Positions 1 to 8,817 of a stretch of 31,179 nucleotides of DNA are shown in pieces. Where the stretch lies: positions 1 to 31,179 of the forward strand of contig CAZRDB010000039.1 of assembly GCA_964598695.1 (NCBI GenBank), read 5' to 3'. The DNA is from CAZRDB01 sp964598695 (lineage in GTDB: Bacteria; Armatimonadota; Zipacnadia; UBA1398). Under the pieces are notes generated by a model. The model was not told the origin of the DNA. It did no database searches and saw only the letters and a list, made by a program, of their open reading frames with translations. The translations under genes and the position numbers were made by a program. Numbering within the stretch: the first letter of the stretch is position 1; each line of letters begins with the position of its first letter.

Positions 1-184
1 GGGGGGGGTGGGATAGGGTGTTGTGCACGGGGCCCCCCAGAAACCTCCCCGGGTTGCCCATTTTAAGCCAGTAGCGGGGGTTAGCCTCGTAGGGCCGGAT
101 TCGCCCCGGATCGGGCGCGGCCGCGACCGCGCTCGCGAGGATCAGGAGCGCTGTCAGAGCGCCGGCTTCCACTGCGGGTCTCAT
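1..184 (-). CDS. 5' end of a secreted protein, probably a glycoside-hydrolase-like family (runs off window)
   Basis: An open frame starts with ATG at 184-182 and stays open to base 1, giving about 61 residues. A ribosome binding site, GGGGAGG, lies about 8 bases before the ATG. The protein starts with a typical signal peptide (MRPAVEAGAL, then a hydrophobic stretch to about residue 23). The mature start reads IRPYEANPRYW, followed by GNPGRFLGG with the spacing seen in secreted proteins that begin IxPYxxNPxYWxYxGKPVLLLGG. Those belong to a family of putative glycoside hydrolases common in polysaccharide degraders; I match them from memory of the motif. Several residues after the Trp differ from the usual ones and the frame ends in a G homopolymer, so base errors near the contig edge are possible. 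The downstream catalytic part is not in the window. Confidence 0.7.
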   Translation of the reverse strand, partial: MRPAVEAGALTALLILASAVAAAPDPGRIRPYEANPRYWLKMGNPGRFLGGPVHNTLSHPP

Positions 185-301
185 GGCCTACGCCTCCCCG
201 ATCGACGGCCGCCCGGCTCCGCGCCCGACGGCCCCACCTGTGCGCGGGGCCGCGCACGGCACATGCGCGGCCCCGCCGTGAACTCTCGGCTCGAACAGCC
301 G

Positions 302-1987
302 CTACTGCAGGAGCTTGCTGAGAACGGCCTCGTGGTCGAGCGCGCCCGAGCCGACCGCGTACGCCGCGATCTTGCCGTCGGGGCCCACGATGACCTGCGT
401 GGGAATGCCCTCCACACCGTAGGCGTCGCCCAGCTCGGGCTGGAGGATCTGCGCCCACGGCATCTTGTTCTCCCGGATGAAGGCACGCACGGTGTCGAGC
501 GCCGTCTTGCCGCCCCCGTCGCGGTCGAAGCTGACGCCGACCACGACGAGACCCTTGCCCGCGTACTTCTCGTAGGCCTCGACGACCTTGGGGATCTCGG
601 CCCGACACGGGCCGCACCAGGTCGCCCAGAAGTCGATGAGGACGACCTTGCCGCGCAGGTCGGAGAGCTTGAAGGCGTTGCCGTCGATGTCGGTCCCGGC
701 CAGCTCCGGCGCGTCCTTCCCGACCCAGTTGCCGTCCGCCGGCGCCTCGGTCGTCGTCGCCTCCGGCGCCGCGGCCTCGTCGAGCAGATCCGCGAGCCCC
801 TTGGTGAGCGACTCGCCGCGGACCTCGCCGTAGATGACGCCGTCGCGGTCGATCAGGAACGCCGCCGGAATGCCCGAGACGCGGTAGAGCTGGGCGATCG
901 GCTCCTGCCAGAACTTCTCCGTGCAGGTCATGCGCCAGGTGATCTCCGGGTTCTCGGCAAGGTACGCGTCCATCGCCGCTTTGGTCTGGTCGAGGCTGAT
1001 CCCGACGATCTCGAAGCCCTTCTCGTGGTACTTCTTGTAGCTCGCGATGACGTTCGGCATCTCGCCCTTGCACGGGCCGCACCACGAGGCCCAGAAGTCG
1101 AGCAGAACGACCTTGCCCTTGTAGTCGGAGAGCTTGAAGGTCTTGCCCTCGGTGTCGGTCGCCTCGAAGTCGATCGCGGGGAGCCCCTTGCCGATGTAGG
1201 CCTTGGGCGTGCAGGGCTCGTCGGTCGGTTCGAAGAGCATCCGGGCGCCGTCGTTCGCGACCCGCACGAGCTTGTAGTTCGTGCCCTGGAACTCGAACGG
1301 CTCCCAGCCGCGGTAGAACTCGGCCGAGTCGCTGCCGCCGTCGATCCGGCCGTCCAGGTTGCGATCGACGAAGAAGGCGCCGGTGGGCGGGGTACCCTCG
1401 GCCGGCTTCTCGGCGATGTCGCGGAACAGGCCGTCGGTGTTGTCGTCGAGCAGGACGACGCGCACGGTGTGGCCGCCCAGCTTGATGTCGCTCGCGATCG
1501 CGACGTTACGGTAGTAGAAGACGACATCCTGGAGGCGCTCCGTGAAGCGGTAGAGCGTGACCGTGTAGGGGGTTGGCCGCGCGGCCGTCTCGCCGCGGTA
1601 GCGCAGGGCCAGCTCCGCCTGGGTGCTCCGGTTCTGGGCCGACTCGCGCGCCCACGCGCCGTCGCCGTCATTCGTGAGGTCGTTGTCGTTGTTGGCGTCG
1701 ACGTAGATCCGGCTTGCCGTGACCTTGTCGCCCTCCTTCACCTCGTCGATGACGACGGTGATGAGGCTGTCGGCGGCGTTGCCCAGACGGATCGCGCCGT
1801 ACAGGGGGGCGCCCGCGTACTGGGGCTCGGCCCCGAGTTGCTCCGCCGGGGTCGGCGAGAGCGTGCAGCGGTTGGGCATGTAGTAGCCGGAGAACGTGTC
1901 GGGCACGAGGCCCGTGTCCTCGGGCGCGGCCAGGGAGAGCGCCGGGAGCAGGAGTAAGCCGGCGAGCGTCGCGAGCAGAAGTCTCAC
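302..1987 (-). CDS. Secreted tandem TlpA/ResA-like thioredoxin protein
   Basis: This 561-aa exported protein has two TlpA/ResA-type thioredoxin domains in series. I chose the GTG at 1987: AAAGGG lies just upstream and the protein then begins with a signal peptide (VRLLLATLAGLLLLPALSLA). Residues about 25-260 form an unassigned N-terminal region with two Asp/Asn-rich loops (DANNDNDLTNDGDG near 97-110 and DRNLDGRIDGG near 208-218) that resemble EF-hand or dockerin calcium loops. Thioredoxin domain 1 has WCGPC (Cys303/Cys306) and a likely cis-Pro at 374. A Thr/Ala/Pro linker (407-419) leads to domain 2, with WCGPC (Cys458/Cys461) and a cis-Pro at 529. Such proteins reduce or isomerise disulfides outside the cytoplasm, for example in cytochrome c maturation. 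No cytochrome or DsbD gene is nearby, so the substrate is unknown. Confidence 0.9.
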   Translation of the reverse strand: MRLLLATLAGLLLLPALSLAAPEDTGLVPDTFSGYYMPNRCTLSPTPAEQLGAEPQYAGAPLYGAIRLGNAADSLITVVIDEVKEGDKVTASRIYVDANNDNDLTNDGDGAWARESAQNRSTQAELALRYRGETAARPTPYTVTLYRFTERLQDVVFYYRNVAIASDIKLGGHTVRVVLLDDNTDGLFRDIAEKPAEGTPPTGAFFVDRNLDGRIDGGSDSAEFYRGWEPFEFQGTNYKLVRVANDGARMLFEPTDEPCTPKAYIGKGLPAIDFEATDTEGKTFKLSDYKGKVVLLDFWASWCGPCKGEMPNVIASYKKYHEKGFEIVGISLDQTKAAMDAYLAENPEITWRMTCTEKFWQEPIAQLYRVSGIPAAFLIDRDGVIYGEVRGESLTKGLADLLDEAAAPEATTTEAPADGNWVGKDAPELAGTDIDGNAFKLSDLRGKVVLIDFWATWCGPCRAEIPKVVEAYEKYAGKGLVVVGVSFDRDGGGKTALDTVRAFIRENKMPWAQILQPELGDAYGVEGIPTQVIVGPDGKIAAYAVGSGALDHEAVLSKLLQ

Positions 1988-2122
1988 AGGGAACCGCCCT
2001 TTCGTGTCAGAGCCGTGGTCAGTCGGGCAACCGGTCCCGCCCGAGGGACTCCCCGCCATCCGCGTCGTTGCGCACAGGGCTCGGTGAGGGTTCGCGGCCG
2101 CCGGCCCGGCTCCTCCGCGCGG

Positions 2123-2659
2123 TCACCGGGCGAGGGGGACGACCCGGAAGCTGCCGCCGCTCCCGGTGACGACGCGCGAGCGCTCCATGCACCGGTCGCC
2201 GTAGAGCCAGCTCCCCGCCGCGCCGCCCGGGCAGTAGACGCCGATCCGGTGGGGCGAGCCGGCCGGGCCGAGTTCGCCCACATAGCCGAGCGGCCCGCCC
2301 AGCCCCCCCGGGAGCGGCGAGCGGAGCAGCACGAGGGGCTCCCGCGACCCCGCCGGCCCCTCGTCGACCCACCCACGGAGCGAGTACGGAGGGTCGACAG
2401 CGCCCCACATCTGGCGCGCGTCGAGCGGCGTACGCAGCTCGATACGCGGCGGGACAGGGGCTACGTGCCTCTCCACCCGCCACCGCGCCGTGAGAGGGGG
2501 AAGTCCGTCGGGGGTGCAGATGGTCCAGCTCTGGGATCTGAGGGTCAGCGGGGAATCTGTCGAGATGGTTCCGTCCGGGTGCACGACCATCGTCTGGGCC
2601 CAGGCCCATGCCGGGGTCAGGAGAACCCCGGCGAGGAGTACAACGAGCGAGCGCGCCAT
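2123..2659 (-). CDS. Secreted protein of unknown function (178 aa)
   Basis: I do not recognise this protein. The ATG at 2659 is preceded by GGGAGGG about 8 bases upstream, and the product begins with a clear signal peptide (MARSLVVLLAGVLLTPAWAWA) with a likely cut before QTMVV. The mature part, about 157 residues, has no membrane segment and three cysteines, and is rich in Pro, Gly and Arg with many short beta-like stretches. The frame stays open further upstream, but the binding site and signal peptide fix this start. It lies 135 bases upstream of the thioredoxin gene and 47 bases downstream of the flavin reductase on the same strand, so the three may share a transcript. With three cysteines and an exported thioredoxin next door it could be a disulfide-containing client, but that is a guess. 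Confidence 0.7.
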   Translation of the reverse strand: MARSLVVLLAGVLLTPAWAWAQTMVVHPDGTISTDSPLTLRSQSWTICTPDGLPPLTARWRVERHVAPVPPRIELRTPLDARQMWGAVDPPYSLRGWVDEGPAGSREPLVLLRSPLPGGLGGPLGYVGELGPAGSPHRIGVYCPGGAAGSWLYGDRCMERSRVVTGSGGSFRVVPLAR

Positions 2660-2706
2660 TGCGTGTCCCTCCCTGCCGTGCGCATCGGCCCCCATGGCCC
2701 ACCCTG

Positions 2707-3222
2707 TCAGGGGTTCGGTCGGTAGCTCGCGACGATCTCGCCGAAGTACAGACGATGGAAGTCCCCGCTCGGGTAACACGAACTGCGCACCGCCTCCGGC
2801 AGCTCGGCCTCGGGGAGGTCGTGGCGGTACAGGGTGGCGCACTCGAGGCAGATGCGCGCCTGCGCGAGGACCGGGGTCTTGACCACGCGGGCCGGGGCGG
2901 CGATGAGCCCCGCCTCCGCGAGCTTGTCGTGGTCGCGGCCGGACTTCGTGCCGCAGAAGGTGAGCGCGGCGGCGTAGTCGGCGGGGAGGGCGTTGACGGT
3001 GAAGTCGGGGACCGACTCCATGAGGCCGAAGGTGAAGCGCGAGGGGCGCACCATGACCATCGCGACGCGCTTGCCCCACATGATCCCGAACGTCGCCCAG
3101 CCGATGGTCATGGCGTTGGCGCGGCCCGACTCATCCGAGGCGTTCAGGAGGATTCCGGGCCCACCGAGGAGCGGCAGCAGCTCCGGCAGGGCCTCTTCGA
3201 GCGTCAGGTCAGTCGTCTGCAT
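2707..3222 (-). CDS. Flavin reductase family protein (FMN-binding split barrel)
   Basis: A 171-aa protein of the flavoredoxin/flavin reductase family, which binds FMN and transfers electrons to flavin or a partner protein in the cytoplasm. The family signatures are visible in order: NAMTIGW near the N-terminus, VRPSRFTFGLME, a central CGTKSGRDHDKL, and ICLECATLY near the C-terminus. Length matches the family. GAGAGG lies about 8 bases upstream of the ATG at 3222. The CxxC-like ICLEC motif is common in this group and need not bind metal. Members are often found in anaerobes or microaerophiles with other redox proteins, which agrees with the thioredoxin gene two genes downstream on the same strand. 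The physiological electron partner cannot be named from the sequence. Confidence 0.88.
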   Translation of the reverse strand: MQTTDLTLEEALPELLPLLGGPGILLNASDESGRANAMTIGWATFGIMWGKRVAMVMVRPSRFTFGLMESVPDFTVNALPADYAAALTFCGTKSGRDHDKLAEAGLIAAPARVVKTPVLAQARICLECATLYRHDLPEAELPEAVRSSCYPSGDFHRLYFGEIVASYRPNP

Positions 3223-3502
3223 CGCGCGCGCCTCTCTTCACCGTCCCGAGCCGGAGGCTTCGCCATACGCCGGGAGGGTCCTTCGTCGGGAGGCGAGCAG
3301 CAGAGCCAAGCACTACTGGCTCCCGCGGATGGACCGAGTAGGGGGGACGGAGCACCTGCCCCGCGAGCTGAGGCCCGCGCTACGGGATCGGACGGGGCCT
3401 GGAGCCGCTCCGTTCAGGGCGCCGGCAGCGCCCCGGAACCGCAAGAGAGCCGTGACCACCGGCCACGGCTCTCCTGGTTGCACTCGGTTGGGGCGGGCTC
3501 CC
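3223..3502. other. Gene-free leader of the flavin reductase gene
   Basis: No protein with a ribosome binding site and coding-like third positions was found here on either strand. The left part is the untranslated leader of the flavin reductase gene; it contains several short GC-rich inverted repeats but no convincing promoter. The right part holds the terminator-like hairpin of the E1 gene, listed separately. Confidence 0.5.
3445..3473 (-). terminator. Terminator-like hairpin after the E1 gene
   Basis: Perfect 10-bp inverted repeat GAGAGCCGTG / CACGGCTCTC with a 9-base loop, 30 bases downstream of the E1 stop codon. In the minus-strand transcript it is followed by only two T residues, so it is not a classical T-tract terminator. 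It separates the E1 gene from the flavin reductase gene and may also protect the mRNA 3' end. Confidence 0.6.
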
Positions 3503-5776
3503 CTACCCCTTCACCATCTCCGCCGCGACGGCGGCGATCTTCTCCGGCGTCGGCAGGTTCTCGGTCTCGAGGACCGCGGACATCGGAGGCGGGATGTCGT
3601 ACGCCGCGACGATGCGCGCCGCGCACTTCATCGACGAGAACGCGCGCTCCTGGGTCTTCGTCACGATGTGCTCGGCGAAGCAGCCCGTCTCCGGCGCCTG
3701 CGAGACCGCGAGCAGCCGGCCCGTCTTCTTCACCGAGTTCGCCACGAGGTCGTAGTCGAACGGGATCAGCGAGCGGGGATCGATGATCTCGGCCGAGATC
3801 CCCCGCTCCTCGAGCAGCTTGCCGGCCTCGATCGCGCGGGTGGCCATGTAGCTGTAGGCGACGATCGTCACATCGGAGCCCTCGCGCCGGACCGCGCCCT
3901 GGCCGAAGGGGATCGTGTACTCCTCCTCCGGGACGACCGACTTCTCGCCGTAGATGTTCTGGTGCTCGATGAAGACGACCGCGTTGTCATCGCGGATCGC
4001 CGTCTTGAGCAAGCCCTTCACGTCGTACGGGGTCGAGGGCGCGATGACCTTGAGGCCCGGGATCTGCGTGCAGATCGCCTCGAGCGACTGGCTGTGCTGG
4101 CCCGCATAGCCCTTGCCGCCGCCGATCGTCGTCCGTACGACCATCGGGACGATCGCCTTGCCGCCGAACATGTACCGCGCCTTCGCGGCCTGGTTGCCGA
4201 GCTGGTCCATCGTCATCAGGATGAAGTCGATGTACATGATCTCGACCACGGGCCGCAGCCCGGCCATCGCGGCGCCGGCGCCGGTGCCGATGATCGCGGC
4301 CTCGGAGATCGGGGCATTGAAGACCCGCTCGCGGCCGAACAGCTCGAACAGGCCCATCGTCGCCTGGAAGGCGCCACCGTACTCCGCCACGTCCTCGCCG
4401 TAGAAGATGACCCGCTTGTCGCGCATCATCTCCTCGCACATCGCCTCGACGACGGCGTGGCGGTAGAGGATCCGGCCCTGGCCGTCGCGACGCTGCTTCT
4501 TGTACGGCCCGCCCGGCAGGCTCGCCGGGTCGGTCGCCAGCTCGGCGGGGACCACGTCCGAGGTCGTCTCGGCCAGAAGCCCGCGGCTGATCTCGGAGAC
4601 CTTCGGGTCCTCGGCCGCGCCGGCGATGACGGCGGCATTCTCGATCTCGACGCGCGCCCACTCGCGGCTCTCGGCCGCGCTCTCGGTCGTGAGCAGGCCG
4701 GCCTCGATGAGCTGCTTCTCGTAGAGGTCGATCGGGTCGCAGGCGTACCAGGCAGCCTCCTCCTCGCGGGTGCGGTACTTGAAGGCATCCGAGAGGCTGT
4801 GGCCCTTGTAGCGGTAGGTGATGAACTCGAGCAGCGCCGGGCCCTCGCCCGTGCGGCAGCGCTCGGCCGCGCGGGTCGCGGCATCCCAGCAGGCGAGGAC
4901 ATCCATGCCGTTGACGACCTCGGCGTGCATCATCGCCTCGTTGTAGCCGGCGCCGCGGCGGGCGAGGCGGTCGATGCCGGTGACCTCGCCGAGCTGCTGG
5001 CCGGACATCCCGTACTGGTTGTTCTCGATCGCGAAGATCACGGGCAGGCCCTGGCCGAACTGGTCCTGGACGGCGAAGTTGCAGGCCTCGTGGAAGATCC
5101 CGTTGTTGGTCGCGCCATCGCCCACCAGGCACAGGCAGAGCTTGCCGTCGCCGAGCTTCATCGCCGCGAGCGCCGCGCCGGCGGCGATGGCCGAACTGCC
5201 GCCGACGATCGCGTTGGCGCCGAGATGGCCGGTGTGGAAGTCGGCGATGTGCATCCCGCCGCCGCGGCCGTGGCAGTAGCCGCACTCCTTGCCGAACAGC
5301 TCGGCGATGGTCTTGACCAGGTGGGTGCGGAAGGCGCGCTGCTCGAGGGTGTCGGCCTCGACCTCCGGGAGGTCGCAGAAGGCCTCGAGGAAGGCCGCGT
5401 CGCGGTGGGCGAGCGCGTAGCAGCCCTTCGCGATCGAGTGGCCGTGGCCGCGGTGGGTCGAGGTGATCATGTCGTCGTGGCGGAGCGCGCAGATCGCGCC
5501 GGCCGCGACGGCCTCCTGGCCGATCGAGAGGTGGGTCGCGCCGATGAACTTGAAGCCGGGCAGGGCCTCGTACTTCCCGTTCTTGATCGCGACGATCATC
5601 TCTTCGAAGGCGCGGACGGTGAGCATCCGCTTGTACAGCTCGAGCGCGAACTCACGGGTGAGGCGGCCGCTGGCGATGTCTCGCGCGGCGGTGCTGTCGT
5701 AGGCGAAGCAGGGGATCTCGCCAAAGCGCAGCGAGCCCCGCTGGAAGTTGGGGAGGACATCCTGTCCGGGAGGCAT
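3503..5776 (-). CDS. Fused alpha/beta E1 component of a thiamine-diphosphate 2-oxoacid (or acetoin) dehydrogenase
   Basis: This 757-aa protein fuses E1 alpha (about residues 40-400) and E1 beta (about 435-757), normally two polypeptides of around 330 aa each. E1 decarboxylates a 2-oxoacid on thiamine diphosphate and passes the acyl group to a lipoyl-E2. The alpha half has GHGHSIAKG, GRGGGMHIAD and the cofactor motif starting GDGATNNG (Gly219) and ending IENNQYG (near 250), plus YRYKGHSLSD. The beta half has FYGEDVAEYGGAF, NAPISEAAIIG and HSQSLEA. I took the ATG at 5776, with AAGGAG 11 bases upstream; the open frame extends further but lacks family similarity. No E2, E3 or lipoyl domain is nearby, so the substrate (pyruvate, branched-chain 2-oxoacid or acetoin) is not decided. 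The alpha motifs look most like the pyruvate/acetoin group. Confidence 0.92.
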   Translation of the reverse strand: MPPGQDVLPNFQRGSLRFGEIPCFAYDSTAARDIASGRLTREFALELYKRMLTVRAFEEMIVAIKNGKYEALPGFKFIGATHLSIGQEAVAAGAICALRHDDMITSTHRGHGHSIAKGCYALAHRDAAFLEAFCDLPEVEADTLEQRAFRTHLVKTIAELFGKECGYCHGRGGGMHIADFHTGHLGANAIVGGSSAIAAGAALAAMKLGDGKLCLCLVGDGATNNGIFHEACNFAVQDQFGQGLPVIFAIENNQYGMSGQQLGEVTGIDRLARRGAGYNEAMMHAEVVNGMDVLACWDAATRAAERCRTGEGPALLEFITYRYKGHSLSDAFKYRTREEEAAWYACDPIDLYEKQLIEAGLLTTESAAESREWARVEIENAAVIAGAAEDPKVSEISRGLLAETTSDVVPAELATDPASLPGGPYKKQRRDGQGRILYRHAVVEAMCEEMMRDKRVIFYGEDVAEYGGAFQATMGLFELFGRERVFNAPISEAAIIGTGAGAAMAGLRPVVEIMYIDFILMTMDQLGNQAAKARYMFGGKAIVPMVVRTTIGGGKGYAGQHSQSLEAICTQIPGLKVIAPSTPYDVKGLLKTAIRDDNAVVFIEHQNIYGEKSVVPEEEYTIPFGQGAVRREGSDVTIVAYSYMATRAIEAGKLLEERGISAEIIDPRSLIPFDYDLVANSVKKTGRLLAVSQAPETGCFAEHIVTKTQERAFSSMKCAARIVAAYDIPPPMSAVLETENLPTPEKIAAVAAEMVKG

Positions 5777-6037
5777 GTGTGATCTCGCTCCTTGTTGTCG
5801 CGCGTCGGTGGGTGGAACCGGGTGGCGCGTCGGCCGCGACGGGCGGCACGGCGACCGCATCCCATGCTACCACTATCGTCGCCGCTCCTCCACCGCAACC
5901 GGCACGGCGGTTCCGCCCACGGCGGCGACGGCCGCGTCGGCCCACGTCCGCGAGCGGCGCGGATACCGGCGGCACGCAGGAAAGCACACCCAGGCCGATC
6001 GGGCGCTTTGCGCGAACAGCCGTGGCGGAGGTGCGCC
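5777..6037. other. Divergent intergenic region between the E1 gene (-) and the hydrolase gene (+)
   Basis: This 261-base stretch must carry promoters for both divergent genes. The least GC-rich patch is near 5865-5880 and gives weak -10-like hexamers on the minus strand (GATAGT, TAGCAT) without a well-placed -35. The + strand ends in GGAGGT, 5 bases before the ATG at 6038. No convincing small gene or RNA gene was seen. Confidence 0.4.
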
Positions 6038-8746
6038 ATGTCCCTGATGCTCACGGCGGTCTGCATGCTCACCTGCGCCGCTCCCGGCGCCAGCCTCGAC
6101 TGCGGCACGGCAACGCTCGAGCTGGACGCGAGGGGATGTCTCGCGTCGTTCCGCGACCGCACGGGCCGCGAGTGGGCGCTGCCCGGGGAGCCATTCTGCG
6201 TGATCACCGCCGCCGCGGGAGAGATCGCGCCCGAGAGCCTCGGGCGGGACGGCGACCAGCTCGCCGTGCGCTTCCCCGGTGGGGCGCTGCTGCGCTATAC
6301 GGTCACCGAGGGACCCGGCTACCTTCTCTTCGCGCTCACGGAGGCCACCGGGCTCGCGCAGGCAGGCGTCACCGCCCTCCGCCACTGCGCGCTCCGCCTC
6401 GAGGGGCTCTCGGTCCTGGGCGACCCGATGAACGCCTTCTACGACGACCGCTGGGCGGTGGCCGTGATGTCCACCCAGGTGAACGTACGGGGCTACCCGC
6501 TCGCCCTGGGCACCGCCCAAGCCGAACTGCGCGCGGAGAGCTACGACAGCCACGGCCTCACCCCGGCCGGCTTCGGGATCGTCGCCGCGCCACGCGCGGA
6601 GTTCGAGGAGACCATCGCGCGCTTCGAGGACGCGGCCGACCTGCCCTCGCCGCGCCCCGGCGGTCAGTGGGGAAAAGCCTCGGACGCCGCCCACCACAGC
6701 TACCTGTTCATCACCGCGCTCCACGAGAGCGACGTCGACGAGGTGATCGCCTGGGCCCACCGGGGCGGGTTCGACACCGTGCTCATCGGCGAGACCTGGA
6801 GCCGCAGCCACGGCCACCACGAGATCAACACCGACTCCATGCCGGACGGTCTCCCGTCGCTCCAGCGAGTGGCCGACAAGCTCCATGCGGCCGGCCTGCG
6901 CGTCGGGCTCCACTTCCTCGGGGCCGCCGTGTACCTCAACGACCCCTACGTCACGCCGGCGCCCGACCGGCGCCTGGTGGTCGACGCCCGCGCGACGCTC
7001 GCGGGGCCGGTCGACGACCGGAGCGACTTCCTGCCCACCGTGGAGGCCCCGGCCGGCTTCCCCACCGAGGACGGCGGCTACATGGGCAAGGGCCTCTACG
7101 TCCGGGTGGACGATGAGATCATCCGCTACGCGACGCCACGGACGGAGCCTCCGTTCGGCCTGGCGGGCTGCACCCGCGGGGCGCTCGGGACAACGGCCGC
7201 CGCCCACGAGGCGGGCGAGGCGGCGGAGCACCTCCAGCGCAGCTACGGCTACTTCCTCTACGACCTCGACAGCAGCCTCGCCGAGGAGGTCACCGGCAAC
7301 GTCTGTCGCGTCGCGAACGCGATCGGCGCCGACATGCTCTACTTCGACGGCTCCGAGCTGCTCCAGGGCGATCACTGGTACTACAACGCCAAGCTCCAGA
7401 ACCTCTACTACCGGGGCCTGACGAACAAGGACACGTTCCTCCAGGGCTCCAGCTACAGCCACTACTCGTGGCACCTGATCAGCCGGATGGCCTCGGCCGA
7501 CGGCCATGGCGACGTGAAGGGCTACCTCGACGAGCGCCTTCCCTGGCTGGCCTCGTACCGGGCCAACCTGATGCCCTCCGACATCGGCTGGTACTACGTC
7601 TACGACCCGCAGGTCACGGCCGACCAGTTCGACTACATCCTCCAGAAGTGCCTGGGCTACAACTCCTCGATCTCGGTCCAGACCAACCCGACCCAGCTCC
7701 GCAGCCACCCGGAGATCGGCGCGATCTTTGATCTCGTCGGGACCTACGAGCGGCTCCGGCGCGCGGGGAGGCTGCCCGCGACCACGCTCGCGCTGCTCCG
7801 CGAGCCGAAGCGGGAGTACCGCCTCCTCCGGGAGCCGCTCCGTCTCCGCCGGACGGTGTTCGGCGAGTGGACGCCGCTGCGGGAGCTTGGACCGGCGGGC
7901 GCCGCCCTCCCCATGACTCCGGCGGGCGCGGGCGCCCGGCTCGGGCTCGAGCTGCGCTGCGGGGCGCTCGAGCGACCGGCGGCCGCCTACCGCGAGGGAT
8001 CGCTGCTGCTCGAGGACTTCGACGATGTTGCCGGCTACTCGGGCAGCACGAGCGAGGGGGTCACGCAGAGCCTGACGACGGCGGAGGGCGGCCCCGAGGG
8101 AGGCCGCTGCGGGCAGCTCACGGCCACGAGCACGCGGACCGACGACGGCGGCTGGTCGTGCCTCGGGAGGAGCTTCGGCGCAACGCTCGACCTGGCATGG
8201 CACAAGGGCATCGGCTTCTGGCTCAAGGGCGATGGCCAGGGCGGGGCCTTCAAGCTGCAGATCCGCGACCCACAGCACGCCACCGACTACTACATCACGA
8301 ACGACTTCACCGAGTGGCGCTACTTCCAGGTCCTGCGGCCCGACCGCCCGCAGCCCGAGGAGGTCGACTACAGCCGGATCGCCTCGGTCCTCCTCTACTA
8401 CAACGGCCTCCCGGCCGGCAAGACCGTCAGCTGCTTGGTGGACGGGATCAGTGCGCTGCGTGAGCTGGACGAGGCCGAGATCGTGAACCCGAGCCTCACA
8501 CTCGGCGGCGCCCGCGTGACCATCCCCGTCACCCTCCGCGCGGGCGAGCGGCTGGTCTACCACCCCGGGCAGTTCCCGGTCGTGATCCCCGCGACCGCCG
8601 GCGAGCGCCGGGCTCTGGCCGCCGTCCCCGATCTCGTGCTTGGCGACGCGCGCGAGGCCACGCTCGCGGCCGAGGTCGCGAGCGCCGCGCTCGAGGCGCG
8701 GCTGGTGCAGGATCTGCCGGAGGAGGTCCCGCTGGAGGAGGAGTAG
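6038..8746 (+). CDS. Secreted putative glycoside hydrolase (TIM-barrel-like) with carbohydrate-binding-like module
   Basis: A 902-aa exported protein, probably a carbohydrate-active enzyme, though I cannot assign a GH family. GGAGGT lies 5 bases before the ATG, and a signal peptide covers about residues 1-19. Residues about 20-200 look like an N-terminal beta-sandwich. Residues about 215-570 look like a TIM barrel: strand-like segments GGFDTVLIGETW, LRVGLHFLG, IGADMLYFDGSE and ANLMPSDIGWYY, with Asp437 (YFDGSE) placed like the catalytic Asp of alpha-galactosidase-type barrels. An insert at about 340-398 (VDDEIIRYA ... GCTRGALGTTAAAH) resembles a small beta module seen in other large secreted proteins. 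Residues about 657-807 (LLEDFDDV ... LVDGISAL) look like a CIA30/CBM11-type sandwich. It lies upstream of the DUF4838 gene on the same strand, which supports a role in polysaccharide breakdown. Confidence 0.75.
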   Translation: MSLMLTAVCMLTCAAPGASLDCGTATLELDARGCLASFRDRTGREWALPGEPFCVITAAAGEIAPESLGRDGDQLAVRFPGGALLRYTVTEGPGYLLFALTEATGLAQAGVTALRHCALRLEGLSVLGDPMNAFYDDRWAVAVMSTQVNVRGYPLALGTAQAELRAESYDSHGLTPAGFGIVAAPRAEFEETIARFEDAADLPSPRPGGQWGKASDAAHHSYLFITALHESDVDEVIAWAHRGGFDTVLIGETWSRSHGHHEINTDSMPDGLPSLQRVADKLHAAGLRVGLHFLGAAVYLNDPYVTPAPDRRLVVDARATLAGPVDDRSDFLPTVEAPAGFPTEDGGYMGKGLYVRVDDEIIRYATPRTEPPFGLAGCTRGALGTTAAAHEAGEAAEHLQRSYGYFLYDLDSSLAEEVTGNVCRVANAIGADMLYFDGSELLQGDHWYYNAKLQNLYYRGLTNKDTFLQGSSYSHYSWHLISRMASADGHGDVKGYLDERLPWLASYRANLMPSDIGWYYVYDPQVTADQFDYILQKCLGYNSSISVQTNPTQLRSHPEIGAIFDLVGTYERLRRAGRLPATTLALLREPKREYRLLREPLRLRRTVFGEWTPLRELGPAGAALPMTPAGAGARLGLELRCGALERPAAAYREGSLLLEDFDDVAGYSGSTSEGVTQSLTTAEGGPEGGRCGQLTATSTRTDDGGWSCLGRSFGATLDLAWHKGIGFWLKGDGQGGAFKLQIRDPQHATDYYITNDFTEWRYFQVLRPDRPQPEEVDYSRIASVLLYYNGLPAGKTVSCLVDGISALRELDEAEIVNPSLTLGGARVTIPVTLRAGERLVYHPGQFPVVIPATAGERRALAAVPDLVLGDAREATLAAEVASAALEARLVQDLPEEVPLEEE

Positions 8747-8817
8747 GGCGGCCCGTCTCCCCTGCCCGTCCCGTCGCGGACCGCCTCCCTGGCAGGCCGC
8801 TGCGCGCCGAGGACGAA

